Origin: Variovorax paradoxus
GTDB taxonomy: Bacteria > Pseudomonadota > Gammaproteobacteria > Burkholderiales > Burkholderiaceae_C
Assembly: GCF_024734665.1 (NCBI RefSeq)
Contig: NZ_CP102931.1
Coordinates: 2,168,001-2,232,000 of the forward strand
Direction: 5' to 3'
DNA: 64,000 nt
In this document: positions 25,778-36,000 of the stretch, piece after piece
Position numbering within the stretch: the stretch's first letter is position 1
How the letters are laid out: each line of letters begins with the position of its first letter
Notes under the pieces: generated by a model
The model's input: the letters and a program-made list of their open reading frames with translations, nothing else
The model's database searches: none
What the model was told of the DNA's origin: nothing
Position numbers and translations under genes: made by a program

Positions 25778-27466
25778 ATGACCAAGCACTCGCCATCCCG
25801 ATCGCCGCTGCGGGCCTTCGCGTCGCCTGACGTCGGCGGGGTGGTGCAGGGTGCCGCGGCGCTGCTCTGGCTGCCGCAAGCGGCGCTGCTGGCGATGGCT
25901 GTGCAGGGCTTGGCATCGGGTCGCGGCTTTGCTGCCGTGATCTGGCCCGCCGGTGCGATCCTGCTGCTCGGGCTGCTGCGGGCGGGTTGCGAGGCCTGGG
26001 GCGCTCGCCGGACCTTCACCCGTGCACGCGCACAACTCACGGTGCTGCGCGCGCAAACCGCTGCGGCGCTGGCTGGCGGCTCGCCGCTCGACCGCACCCG
26101 CGCGCCTTCCGGCCTCGCCGCCAGCGTGCTCGCCGAGCAGGCCGAGGCGCTGGTGCCGTACCTCGTGCGCTACCAGCCCGCGCGTTGGCGCGCGACGGTG
26201 GTGCCGATCTTCATCCTGTGCGCGGTGGCCGCCTTTTCATGGGTGGCCGCGCTGGTGCTGCTGTTCGCGGCGCCGCTCATTCCGGTCTTCATGGCCATCG
26301 TCGGCTGGCGCGCCAAGGCCGCGAGCGAAGCGCAGATGGTGGAGATGGGTGGCATGAACGCCTTCCTGCTTGACCGCCTCCGCGGGCTGGCGACACTGCG
26401 TGCGCTCGATGCGGTGGAGACCACGGCGCAGCGGCTGGGCGATGCAGCGCAATCCCTGCGTCGACGGACGATGGCGGTGCTGCGCATCGCGTTTCTCTCT
26501 TCGGCCGTGCTGGAGCTTTTCTCGGCGTTGGGCGTGGCGATGGTGGCCGTGTACGTTGGCTTTCACCTGTTGGGCTCGCTCGGCTTCGGCGCCTGGGGCC
26601 GGACGCTGAGCCTGGGCGAGGGACTGTTCGTGCTGTTGCTGGCACCGGCGTTCTTCGAGCCGCTACGGGAGCTGTCGATGGTCTGGCATGACCGGGCTGC
26701 GGGCGAAGCGGCACTGGAGGCGCTCGACCGCTTGCAGCGCAACGACCTGCCACTGCCCGGCGCGAACGCTTCGCTGACACGTGCCGCAACGGGTGCGTCC
26801 ACCACCGCGCCCGCAATCGCCGTCCACAACCTGCATTTCTCCTGGCCCGGCGAGCAGCAAGAGGTCTTCGAAGGCTACGAGCTTCGCATCGCAGCCGGCG
26901 AACACGTCGCGCTGACGGGCCCCAGCGGCTCTGGCAAGACTGCATTGCTCTCAATGCTCGCAGGCCTCGTGCCCGCAACGCGAGGCGAGATCTCGATCGG
27001 CGGCGTGGCACTCACGGACCACACAGTGGCGGCGCTGCGCCAGCGCATGGCGTGGATGGGCCAGGCGCCGCACGTCTTCGCCGGCTCGGTCGAAACCAAC
27101 GTGGCATTGGGGCGCGCGGGTGTCGACACCCCGCAGGTCGCCGAAGCCATGCGCTTCGCATCGCTCGAGGCCGTGACGCAGGCCCATCCCGGCGTAACGC
27201 TCGGCGAGGGCGGCCATGGCCTGTCTGGTGGCGAAGCCGTGCGACTCGCCCTCGCGCGCATCGCGGTGCACCCGCACGCCGACCTGCTGCTGGTGGACGA
27301 GCCAACGGCGCACCTCGACACAGAAACCGCCGGGCGCGTCGCCGATGCACTGGTGGCACTGGCGCGCGGCAAGACCCTCATTGTCGCCACGCACGACCCG
27401 GTGTTGGCGGCACGCATGGACCGCGCGGTGAACCTCGGCGCAGAAACGATGGAGAAGGCCGCATGA
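25778..27466 (+). CDS. cydD: Thiol reductant ABC exporter, CydD subunit
   Basis: The 562-residue half-transporter has six membrane segments (residues about 20-330) and a C-terminal ABC domain with Walker A GPSGSGKTAL, signature LSGGEAVRLALAR and Walker B LLLVDEPTAHLD. CydDC exports cysteine and glutathione and is needed to assemble cytochrome bd. I chose the ATG at 25778 since promoter and palindrome lie upstream of it; AAGGA directly abuts this ATG, an unusually short spacing. The stop overlaps the cydC ATG (ATGA). Order cydD-cydC-cydA-cydB-cydX places assembly factor before the oxidase. Confidence 0.93.
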   Translation: MTKHSPSRSPLRAFASPDVGGVVQGAAALLWLPQAALLAMAVQGLASGRGFAAVIWPAGAILLLGLLRAGCEAWGARRTFTRARAQLTVLRAQTAAALAGGSPLDRTRAPSGLAASVLAEQAEALVPYLVRYQPARWRATVVPIFILCAVAAFSWVAALVLLFAAPLIPVFMAIVGWRAKAASEAQMVEMGGMNAFLLDRLRGLATLRALDAVETTAQRLGDAAQSLRRRTMAVLRIAFLSSAVLELFSALGVAMVAVYVGFHLLGSLGFGAWGRTLSLGEGLFVLLLAPAFFEPLRELSMVWHDRAAGEAALEALDRLQRNDLPLPGANASLTRAATGASTTAPAIAVHNLHFSWPGEQQEVFEGYELRIAAGEHVALTGPSGSGKTALLSMLAGLVPATRGEISIGGVALTDHTVAALRQRMAWMGQAPHVFAGSVETNVALGRAGVDTPQVAEAMRFASLEAVTQAHPGVTLGEGGHGLSGGEAVRLALARIAVHPHADLLLVDEPTAHLDTETAGRVADALVALARGKTLIVATHDPVLAARMDRAVNLGAETMEKAA

Positions 27467-29175
27467 AGGCGGCACCTCTCCACGCCACGAATTGGCGCGA
27501 CCTGCGCCTGGTGCTGCGCCCCTTCCTCGCCGCTCAGCCGCGTCCTCTTCTGCTGGGCTGCTTGCTCGCCGCAGTCACCGTGCTCGCAGGAATGGCGCTG
27601 CTGGGCCTCTCCGGCTGGTTCATCACCGCGACTGCATTGGCCGGCCTGCACGCAGCCACCGCCTTCACCTTCGACGTGTTCATGCCCTCCGCCGGCATTC
27701 GCCTGCTGGCACTCGGCCGCACTGCATCGCGTTACGGCGAGCGGCTTGTGACGCACGACGCGACCTTCGCCGTGCTCGCCACGCTGCGCGTTCGCCTGTT
27801 CCGCGGTTGGGCAAAGGCCGAGGCGGCGCGCGAACTGCTGATGCGTCCGGCCCGCCTGCTGTTTCGTTTGACGGCGGACATCGACGCGCTGGAATCGCTC
27901 TACCTTCGCCTGCTCGTGCCGGCCGCCGCTGCGCTGGGCGCAGCGATGCTGGCAGGTGTGGTGCTCGGCTTCATGCATGCCGCCATGGGCCTCGCGTTGA
28001 TGCTCTGGCTCGTGACCGCCGGCTGGGGCATCGCATTCCTCGTCGCAAGGCGCGCACGCCGGCCAGCCGTGCAGCGCGCGCATGCCATCGAAGCGCTGCG
28101 CGCACGCGCGGTCGATCTTGTTGCGGGGCAGACCGATCTGGTGATGGCCGGCCGAATCGACGCGCAGCGCGAGGCTTTGATGAACGCCGACATGCACCTC
28201 GCCAAGGCCGACCTGGCACTGAACAAGCTCGAAGCGGCGGCCGGCTTCGCCTATGGCAGCGCGGGCACACTGACCCTCGTCGGCGTGCTGCTTGCCGTCG
28301 GCCTGCTGGTGGGCGAGGGCGTCATCGGTGCGCCGGCGGCGGCACTGGCGCTGCTGGTGGCGCTCACCGCGACCGAACCCTTCGCGGCCTTGCGCCGCGG
28401 TGCGCTCGATGCGGGCCGCACGTGGCTGGCGGTGCGGCGTCTTGCACCGCGCATGAGCGAGGAGTCCGCCTCAACGTCAACGTCGAACGAACCCGATGCG
28501 ACGCTCGCATTGCAACTGCAGCGCGTCACTGTGGTCCACGCTCGCAGTCGCACACCCGTCCTGAGCGACGTGACATTGGCCCTGAACGCGGGTGAGCGCG
28601 TCGCATTGATCGGCGCCAGCGGCGCAGGCAAGTCGACGCTGCTCGCCGCCATCGCAGGCGAAATCACGCCACAAGCAGGCAGCAAGAGCGCACAGCCCGC
28701 GTGCCTTCTGACCCAACGCACCGAACTCTTCCAGGACAGCCTGCGCGACAACCTCCGCCTCGCCGCGCCCAACGCCACCGACGACCAACTGCACGCCGTA
28801 CTGCACGCGGCAGGCCTCGAAGACGAAGTGCGCGCATTGGCCACAGGCCTCGACACCCGACTCGGCGAAGGCGGCCTGGGCCTCTCCGGCGGCCAGTCGC
28901 GCCGCCTCGCACTGGCCCGCCTGCTGCTGCGCCCCGTGCCCCTCTGGCTGCTCGACGAACCCACCGAAGCACTCGACGCCGCCACCGCACACGACGTGCT
29001 GCACCGCCTCGTCCAACACGCAGGCTCGCGCACCTTGCTGATTGCCACGCACCTGCGCCGCGAAGCCGCGCTCGCCGACCGCCTCGTGTGCATGCGCCAG
29101 GGCCGCGTCGTCGCCGACCTGCGGCGCGGCACCGAAGCCTTCGACGCCGCACTGCGCAGCCTGCGCCCCGACTGA
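27463..29175 (+). CDS. cydC: Thiol reductant ABC exporter, CydC subunit
   Basis: The 570-residue protein is the partner of CydD, with an N-terminal membrane half (LLLGCLLAAVTVLAGMALLG and further segments to about residue 300) and an ABC domain: Walker A GASGAGKSTLL, signature LSGGQSRRLALAR, Walker B LWLLDEPTEALD. The motif GLSGWFITATALAG in the first segment is typical of CydC. It begins on an ATGA overlap with cydD and is 42 bases ahead of cydA, in which AAAGGAAG provides the cydA ribosome-binding site. Its base use is more C-rich at third positions than the neighbours but otherwise ordinary. Confidence 0.93.
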   Translation: MKAAPLHATNWRDLRLVLRPFLAAQPRPLLLGCLLAAVTVLAGMALLGLSGWFITATALAGLHAATAFTFDVFMPSAGIRLLALGRTASRYGERLVTHDATFAVLATLRVRLFRGWAKAEAARELLMRPARLLFRLTADIDALESLYLRLLVPAAAALGAAMLAGVVLGFMHAAMGLALMLWLVTAGWGIAFLVARRARRPAVQRAHAIEALRARAVDLVAGQTDLVMAGRIDAQREALMNADMHLAKADLALNKLEAAAGFAYGSAGTLTLVGVLLAVGLLVGEGVIGAPAAALALLVALTATEPFAALRRGALDAGRTWLAVRRLAPRMSEESASTSTSNEPDATLALQLQRVTVVHARSRTPVLSDVTLALNAGERVALIGASGAGKSTLLAAIAGEITPQAGSKSAQPACLLTQRTELFQDSLRDNLRLAAPNATDDQLHAVLHAAGLEDEVRALATGLDTRLGEGGLGLSGGQSRRLALARLLLRPVPLWLLDEPTEALDAATAHDVLHRLVQHAGSRTLLIATHLRREAALADRLVCMRQGRVVADLRRGTEAFDAALRSLRPD

Positions 29176-29217
29176 ACTCGCAAAAGAAAAAACAGGGAAC
29201 ACAAAGGAAGAACCCCC

Positions 29218-30837
29218 ATGGACCTCGACATCGTCGCGCTATCGCGCCTGCAGTTCGCCGTCACGGCGCTGTATCACTTCCTGTTCGTGCCGCTGACGCT
29301 CGGGCTTTCGATCATCCTCGCCATCATGGAGACGGTCTACGTGATGACCGGCCGCGTGATCTGGCGCGACATGACGAAATTCTGGGGCGTGCTGTTCGGC
29401 ATCAACTTCGCGATGGGCGTGGCCACCGGCATCGTGATGGAGTTCCAGTTCGGCATGAACTGGAGTTACTACAGCCACTACGTCGGCGACATCTTCGGCG
29501 CGCCGCTGGCCATCGAGGGGCTGATGGCCTTCTTCATGGAGGCCACCTTCGTCGGCCTGTTCTTCTTCGGCTGGGACAAGCTCTCCAAGGTGGGCCATCT
29601 GATCTCGACATGGGCCGTGGCCATCGGCTCCAACTTCTCGGCGCTGTGGATCCTCATTGCCAACGGCTGGATGCAGAACCCCGTGGGCGCGGCCTTCAAC
29701 CCGCAGACCATGCGCATGGAGGTGACCGACTTCTTTGCGGTGCTGACCAACCCGGTGGCACAGGCCAAGTTCGTGCACACCGTGTCGGCCGGGTACGTGT
29801 GCGCCGCCGTGTTCGTGCTCGGCGTGTCGGCCTGGTATGTGCTCAAGGGCCGTCACCTCGAGCTGGCCAAGCGCTCGATGACGGTCGCGGCCTCGTTCGG
29901 CCTGGCCGCCGCGCTGTCGGTGGCTGTGCTCGGCGACGAGAGCGGCTATCTCTCCGGCGAACACCAGAAGATGAAGCTGGCCGCCATCGAAGCCATGTGG
30001 GAGACGCAACCTGCGCCTGCCGCATTCACCGTCATCGGCTTCCCCGATCAGGAGGCGCGCGAGACGCACTACGCCATCCACATTCCCGGGGTGATGGGGC
30101 TGATCGGCACGCGCTCGCTCAACACGGTGATGCCCGGCATCGACGAGTTGGTGAAGCGTGCCGAGGCTCGCATCAGAGAAGGCCTCAAGGCCTACGACGC
30201 GCTGCAGAAGATCCGCGAGGCAGGCGGCACCGGCAAGGTAACGCAGGGTGTGCGCGGCGACTTCGAGGACAACGGCATCAACATGGGCTACGCGCTGCTG
30301 CTCAAGCGCTATGTGGACGACCCGCGCCAGGCCACCGACGAGCAGATCACCAAGGCCGCATGGGACACCGTGCCGCAAGTAGCGCCGCTGTTCTGGCTGT
30401 TCCGCGTGATGGTGGGCATCGGCATGCTGCTGATCCTGCTGACAGGCACCTTCTTCGTGCTCTCCGCGCGCCGCAAGCTCGACAGCTACCGCTGGCTGCT
30501 GAAGCTCGCCGTGTTCGCGATTCCGCTGCCTTGGATTGCCATCGAGTCGGGCTGGCTGGTGGCGGAGTTCGGCCGCCAGCCGTGGGTGATCGAAGGCGTG
30601 CTGCCTACCGCAGTGGCCGTGTCGAACCTCGGCGTGAAGACGCTGCTGCTCACGCTCGCGGGCTTCATCGCGATCTACACCACGCTGCTCATCATCGAGA
30701 TGAAGCTGATGCTCAAGGCCATCCGCAAGGGGCCTGAAGCCGAGCACGCTCCCGACGAGGGCGACACGTTTTCGCACATTCCGCCGGCCCACGCAGGCGC
30801 GGCCATTCCTTCTCCTTCCACCGGGAGCGCAGCATGA
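29218..30837 (+). CDS. cydA: Cytochrome bd ubiquinol oxidase, subunit I
   Basis: The 539-residue quinol oxidase subunit has the haem-ligand His20 in TALYHFLFVPLTLG, the GINFAMGVATGIVMEFQFGMNWSYY region with conserved glutamate, and the GRQPW motif of CydA in EFGRQPWVIEGVLPTA near residue 450. Length and a moderate Q-loop agree with the proteobacterial bd family. The enzyme reduces oxygen to water at very low oxygen and also resists cyanide, sulfide and nitric oxide. Its stop overlaps the cydB ATG (ATGA). Confidence 0.97.
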   Translation: MDLDIVALSRLQFAVTALYHFLFVPLTLGLSIILAIMETVYVMTGRVIWRDMTKFWGVLFGINFAMGVATGIVMEFQFGMNWSYYSHYVGDIFGAPLAIEGLMAFFMEATFVGLFFFGWDKLSKVGHLISTWAVAIGSNFSALWILIANGWMQNPVGAAFNPQTMRMEVTDFFAVLTNPVAQAKFVHTVSAGYVCAAVFVLGVSAWYVLKGRHLELAKRSMTVAASFGLAAALSVAVLGDESGYLSGEHQKMKLAAIEAMWETQPAPAAFTVIGFPDQEARETHYAIHIPGVMGLIGTRSLNTVMPGIDELVKRAEARIREGLKAYDALQKIREAGGTGKVTQGVRGDFEDNGINMGYALLLKRYVDDPRQATDEQITKAAWDTVPQVAPLFWLFRVMVGIGMLLILLTGTFFVLSARRKLDSYRWLLKLAVFAIPLPWIAIESGWLVAEFGRQPWVIEGVLPTAVAVSNLGVKTLLLTLAGFIAIYTTLLIIEMKLMLKAIRKGPEAEHAPDEGDTFSHIPPAHAGAAIPSPSTGSAA

Positions 30838-31988
30838 TCCTCCACACACTCCTCGACTACGACACCCTGCGCATCATCTGGTGGCTGCTGATCGGCGTGC
30901 TGCTGGTGGGCTTCGCCGTGACCGACGGCTTCGATCTGGGCAGCGGCATGCTGCTGCCCTTTGCCGCGCGCAACGACATCGAACGCCGCGTCGTCATCAA
31001 CAGCGTGGGCCCGGTGTGGGAAGGCAACCAGGTGTGGCTGATCCTCGGTGGCGGCGCGATCTTCGCGGCATGGCCGCAGCTGTACGCCGTGTCTTTCTCG
31101 GGCTTCTACCTGGCGATGTTCGTGATTCTCACGGCGCTGATCCTGCGGCCCGTGGCCTTCAAGTTCCGCAGCAAGCGCGAGTCGCCGCAATGGCGCGCGC
31201 GCTGGGACTGGGTGCTGTTCTTCAGCGGCTTCGTGCCTGCGCTGATCTGCGGCGTGGCCGTGGGCAACGTGCTGCAGGGCGTGCCGTTCCGCTTCAGCGC
31301 CGACATGCACATCTTCTATGACGGCAGCTTCTTCGGCCTGCTGAATCCGTTCGCGATCCTGTGCGGGCTGGTGTCGGTGGCGATGCTGGTGATGCATGGT
31401 GCCTCGTGGCTGCTGCTGAAGACTGCCGGGCCGGTGGCCGAGCGCGCTCGCACCTACGGCATGGTTGCGGCGGTGCTCACCATCGCGCTGTACGCGCTGG
31501 CCGGTGTGCTGCTGGCAACGAGCATCGGCGGCTACCGCATCAGCAGCGTGGTCGATGCGGTGGGGCCGTCGAACCCGATGCTGAAGACGGTCCAGCTGCA
31601 CGCAGGCGCATGGACCGCCAATTACGCGGCGCACTCGTGGACGCTCGCCGCACCGGCAGCCGGCTTCGTCGGCGCGCTGGGTGCTTTGCTCGGGCTCGTG
31701 CTGCGCCGCCCGGTGCTCGCGCTGCTGACGGCGGCGCTCGGCATCGCCGGCATCATCCTGAGCGTGGGAGCGTCGATGTTCCCGTTCATCCTGCCGTCGT
31801 CGATCGATCCGCGCGCCAGCCTCACGGTGTGGGACTCATCGTCGAGCCACCTCACGCTGTTCATCATGCTGGTGGTCACGGCCTTCTTCATTCCGCTGAT
31901 CGTGGCCTACACCAGCTGGGTCTATCACGTGCTGTGGGGCAAGGTCGACGAGCAGGCCATCCGCGATGAGAGCGGCCACGCCTACTGA
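30834..31988 (+). CDS. cydB: Cytochrome bd ubiquinol oxidase, subunit II
   Basis: The 384-residue membrane protein opens with LRIIWWLLIGVLLVGFAVTDGFDLG, the standard CydB N-terminus with its conserved aspartates, and has NSVGPVWEGNQVWLILGGGA and a C-terminal PFILPSS motif. About eight membrane segments are visible. It pairs with CydA; the small CydX gene begins 20 bases after its stop. The N-terminal overlap with cydA supports strict co-expression. Confidence 0.97.
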   Translation: MILHTLLDYDTLRIIWWLLIGVLLVGFAVTDGFDLGSGMLLPFAARNDIERRVVINSVGPVWEGNQVWLILGGGAIFAAWPQLYAVSFSGFYLAMFVILTALILRPVAFKFRSKRESPQWRARWDWVLFFSGFVPALICGVAVGNVLQGVPFRFSADMHIFYDGSFFGLLNPFAILCGLVSVAMLVMHGASWLLLKTAGPVAERARTYGMVAAVLTIALYALAGVLLATSIGGYRISSVVDAVGPSNPMLKTVQLHAGAWTANYAAHSWTLAAPAAGFVGALGALLGLVLRRPVLALLTAALGIAGIILSVGASMFPFILPSSIDPRASLTVWDSSSSHLTLFIMLVVTAFFIPLIVAYTSWVYHVLWGKVDEQAIRDESGHAY

Positions 31989-32008
31989 ACGAACAGAGGA
32001 GAGAAAAG

Positions 32009-32158
32009 ATGTGGTACTTCGCCTGGATCCTCGGCCTGCCGCTGGCAGCCGCTTTCGCCGTACTCAATGCGATGTGGTACGAACTCATGGACGACGAGGC
32101 CGTGCGCAAGGCCAAGCTCGGAACGCCCGAATCGCCGGCGGGGCAGGAGCGGCTTTAG
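32009..32158 (+). CDS. cydX: Cytochrome bd small subunit CydX (49 residues)
   Basis: This short gene begins MWYFAWILGLPLAAAFAVLN, the CydX/YbgT hallmark of one membrane helix with an N-terminal MWYF(A/S)W, and goes on with AMWYELMDDE, another family feature. GGAGAG at a good distance precedes the ATG. CydX stabilises the haems of cytochrome bd. It ends 16 bases from the convergent regulator gene. Confidence 0.92.
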   Translation: MWYFAWILGLPLAAAFAVLNAMWYELMDDEAVRKAKLGTPESPAGQERL

Positions 32159-32173
32159 AGACTCCAGGCAGGC

Positions 32174-32755
32174 CTATTCGGCCGCCTTCTTCTTCGACGC
32201 TGCGCCGCTGGTGATGCGGTCCTTGAGCGTCAGCACCTTCGTCACGGTCGCGCCCATGCCCATGAGCTTCATGGCGGTCTCGGGCGCGAGCCGCTGCACG
32301 TCGTCGAACCACTTCATCAGTCGGTCGATCAGGTCGTGCATCTCGCGCATGCGCTCCTGCGCATGGCGCTCGGCGTCGCTCGTGGGCGATTCGAGCAGGG
32401 CGTTGCGCAGCATCGAGAGCGTGGGTTCGATCTCGCGGCGGCGGCGCTCCTCGGCCAGTACGCGAAAGATTTCCCACACGTCCGAAGGCGCCTCGAAGTA
32501 TTCGCGCCGGTCGCCCGGGTGATGCCGCAGGTGCACCAGCCGCCAGGCCTGTAGCTCCTTCAGGCCCATGCTGACGTTCGAGCGCGAGAACTCGAGCAGT
32601 TCGGCGATCTCGTCGGCGTTGAGCGCGCGCTCCGACAAGAAGATCAGCGCATAGATCTGCCCGACGGTGCGGTTGATGCCCCACTTGCTGCCCATCTCGC
32701 CGAAATGGGCGACGAACTGGCGGTTGAGAGGCGGGAGATCGGAAGAGGTTGCCAT
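32174..32755 (-). CDS. GbsR/MarR-family transcriptional regulator
   Basis: From the ATG at 32755 the protein has 193 residues. The winged helix covers about residues 20-100: KWGINRTVGQIYALIFLSE, then LNADEIAELLEFSRSNVSMG as recognition region and the wing HHPGDRREYFEA. The rest is helical and probably dimerises. The family (GbsR-like) includes repressors of transport and redox genes. It is convergent with the cyd operon and the likely binder of the palindromes at 25743 and near its own start. An upstream ATG at 32779 is possible but lies inside the possible operator. Confidence 0.85.
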   Translation of the reverse strand: MATSSDLPPLNRQFVAHFGEMGSKWGINRTVGQIYALIFLSERALNADEIAELLEFSRSNVSMGLKELQAWRLVHLRHHPGDRREYFEAPSDVWEIFRVLAEERRRREIEPTLSMLRNALLESPTSDAERHAQERMREMHDLIDRLMKWFDDVQRLAPETAMKLMGMGATVTKVLTLKDRITSGAASKKKAAE

Positions 32756-33063
32756 GCGCGGGATTGTCGCGCGCTGCATCCCGTAATTGCAGAAGCTCCC
32801 GGAATCTTTGGAATAGTCCAAAAGTTTACAAAATTCACCGATATATGGGATGGCGGGATGTATTTTTGTTAACAAAAATAAACATTCATAAAGCTTACGC
32901 ACAAATGTGGTGCGCGTTTGGCTTCTCGTTAACGGTTTCGGTCCTGCTGAAACCTCGCGAGGCCGGCCATCGCGGGGGGTAGGCGACAACTGCTGCAGCA
33001 ACGGCGCTGCAGTGTGGATCGGGCCGACGGGTCGGGCCCGCATCGTTACAAAGGTGGCATTGA
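32756..33063. promoter_or_regulatory. 308-base A/T-rich divergent regulatory region with three dyads
   Basis: This gap lies between the GbsR-like gene and the glycan cluster. It holds a degenerate copy of the cyd palindrome (32778-32795), an interrupted dyad TTTGGA-ATAG-TCCAAA (32807-32822), and a perfect 20-bp palindrome (32861-32880). A weak promoter pair TTGTTA/CATAAA (32866-32871 and 32887-32892, spacing 15) would overlap the last of these. From about 32935 to 33050 it is GC-rich with no visible gene. Confidence 0.55.
32861..32880. repeat. Perfect 20-bp palindrome upstream of the glycan cluster
   Basis: TATTTTTGTT is followed directly by its exact complement AACAAAAATA. Such an A/T-rich perfect dyad is very unlikely by chance in this high-GC DNA. 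Its place 184 bases before the first glycan gene and about 105 bases before the regulator gene suits an operator for either side; it is not followed by a terminator-like tail. Confidence 0.6.
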
Positions 33064-36000
33064 ATGGGCGAGATTTTCAGAAGGCCTCAACCCCGCAAGG
33101 GGCTGTCTTGGACCGGCGAGCGCTTCACCACGATCGCGCGCGGGGAAGTGGAAATCGAGCACCTGCACAGGTACTTTGTTGCCCGCGAGATGTGCAGGGG
33201 CCTCGACGTACTCGATGTGGCGTCCGGCGAAGGGTACGGCTCCGCGCTGCTGGCGCAGAGCGCGAAGTCGGTCGTGGGCGTGGAACTGTCCCAGGAAACG
33301 GTGGATCACGCCAAGCGCGAGTACACCGCGGACAACCTGCGGTACGTGCAGGGCGATGCCCGCCGGATTCCCGCGCCCGACCACTGCGTGGACGCCGTGG
33401 TCTCGTTCGAGACCCTCGAACACTTCTACGAGCACGAGGCCTTCTTCAAGGAGGTACGCCGGGTGCTGCGGCCGAACGGATTCCTGCTGGTCTCGACGCC
33501 TGACCTGAACGTGTATTCGATCTCGAACACCGAGCCCAATCCCTACCACGTGCACGAGTTGACTCATCAGGAATTCGACGCAGTGCTGCGCAGCCATTTC
33601 CCGAGCGTAGCGATCTGCGGACAGCGCATGCTGGCCGGCTCTGTGCTCGCCCAGCCAGATTCCGTCATGCAGGAACTGCTCACCTTCGAGCGCCGCGGCG
33701 GCGACCACTACGAGATGGGGCGCGGCGTCGTCAGGGCCAAGTATCTGCTCGGCGTTGCCGCCCTCGGCGAGCAGTTGCCCGCCATTCCCGCCAGCGTTTT
33801 CGTGGAGGACACAGCCGTCGAGCAGATGCTCGCGGCGGTGGGCCAGGTCGCCGCGCTGCAACAGGACAGCAGGGAGGTCAGGGCCGAGCTGGAACGCGCG
33901 GGCGGCTACGCACGTTCGCTGGAGGCGGCGCTCAACGACAGGAACCAGGCGCTGCAGAACGTTCAGCAACAAGCTCAGGCGCTCCTGAACGAACTCCAGC
34001 GCGCCGAAGGCTATGCGCATACGTTGGCAGCGGGCCTGAAGGAGAAGCACAAGGCGCTCGAAGAGGCCCGCGCATGGAGTGAGACGGTCCAGCAGTCGCA
34101 GAACGCAGCCAGCGCCGAGCTGGCCCGGCTCTCCGCCCAGTTGGCCGAAACCCGGCACCAACTGGCGCACGCAGCGTCGGGGCTCGATGACACTTCGGCG
34201 CGGTTGCACGGCGTGCTGGCATCGACCAGTTGGCGCGTGACCGCGCCGCTGCGCGACCTCAGCGCAAGCTTCCCGAGGGTGCGCGCTTTCGCTTCGCGGC
34301 AGCTGGCCGCCCATCCGCGCCTCAGGACGGTCGCGCGCCGCGGCATCAAGGCCATCTGGTGGACGGCGACGGGCCAGCTCGGAAAGAAGCTGGCGGCCCG
34401 GCGTGCGCGAAAGAGCAGCGCGGCCACGCAGCCCGCGGAAGCGGCTCCTGCACCCGCGCCGGCACCTGTGCAGACCACCGCTCCCTCCGGGATTCCTTGC
34501 GTCGTGCCTGTCGCGCAGGCGGCTGTCGCCATTGCGGAAGAGGCGACGCCCCTCACGCCGAAGCAACTGGCCATGCAAGAGGCACAGCGCGAGCTGGAGT
34601 GCTTCCTCGACGCGGGTGAGCGCCTCGCGCTGCGCAGCGAACGGCCCCCGCTGATCTCGGTGCTGGTCGTCACCTGGAACGCTGCCTACTTCACGCTCAA
34701 GTGCCTGCGCGCGCTTGCGGCGGAGATGAAGCTTGCCGACACGCCGCCTTTCGAGGTCATCGTGTTCGACAACGCCTCGACCGACCGCACTGCCGAACTG
34801 CTGGCGCGGGCCGACGGTGTGCGTGTCATCAACAGCGCATCCAACATCGGTTTCCTGCGGGGCTGCAACGAGGCCGCACCGCAGGCCAAGGGCCAGGCCC
34901 TGCTGTTGCTCAACAGCGACGCCTTCGTGCGCGCGGGCACGCTGCGTGCGGCGTGGGAGCGCCTGCGGTCGGCGCCCGATGTCGGCGCGGTCGGTGCCCG
35001 TCTGGTCCACACCACCGGCCTGCTGCAGGAGGCCGGCGCGCTGGTCTGGGCCGACGCAAGCACGCAGGGGTATTGCCGCGGCATGGCTGCCGAGACCGAC
35101 GAGGTCATGTTTGTGCGCGACGTGGACTATTGCTCGGGTGCGTTCCTGATGACCAAGCTGAGCGATTGGCACGGCCTGGGCGGCTTCGACGAGCGCTATG
35201 CGCCGGCCTACTACGAAGAAGTGGACTACTGCCTGCGGCTGCGCGAGCGGGGCCTTCGCGTGGTCTACGAGCCAGGGGCTTGCGTCGATCACTTCGAGTT
35301 CGGCAGCGAGAGCAAGCGCGGCGATGCGATCGAGCAGAGCATCAGGAACCAGAAGAAACTGCGCGAAAGGCATGCGCGCTTTCTTCGAACCAGCTGCCTG
35401 CCGCCGAGCGCACCCAACGTACTGTTTGCCCGCACCGCTTCGAAGCCTCGCATGGGGCGTCTGCTGGTCATCGACAACGAGGTGCCGTTCGAATCCCTGG
35501 GGTCGGGCTATCCGCGCTGCAGGGCCATGATCAATGCGGCGTCGCAGGCGGGCTGGGCGGTCACGTTCTTCTCGCTGCACAACCCGAACACGGATTGGGC
35601 CCGGGTACGCGCGGAATTCAACCCCGACGTCGAGTTCATCGTCGACCGGACGGTGATGCGCCTGCCGGAGTTCCTGCAGGAGCGCCACGGCTACTACGAT
35701 GCGGCCATCGTCAGCCGGCCCGACAACATGCGCCTGGTGTCGAAGGTGCTGGAGTTTTCTCCGCATCTTCTGCGAGGCACCCGGATCGTCTACGACGCGG
35801 AGGCGTTGTTCGCCACGCGCGCCGCGCTCGAGGCGACGTGGGCGGGACGCGCGACACAGCCGTCCGCCACGCAGGAAGCGATCAGCGAGGAAGTCTCGCT
35901 CGCGCTGGACGCCGATGCCGTCATCTGCGTGAACGAGCTCGAGGCTGTGCAGTTCCGCAACCGCCTGAAGGTGCCTGTGAGCGTGCTCAGCCATGCAGTG

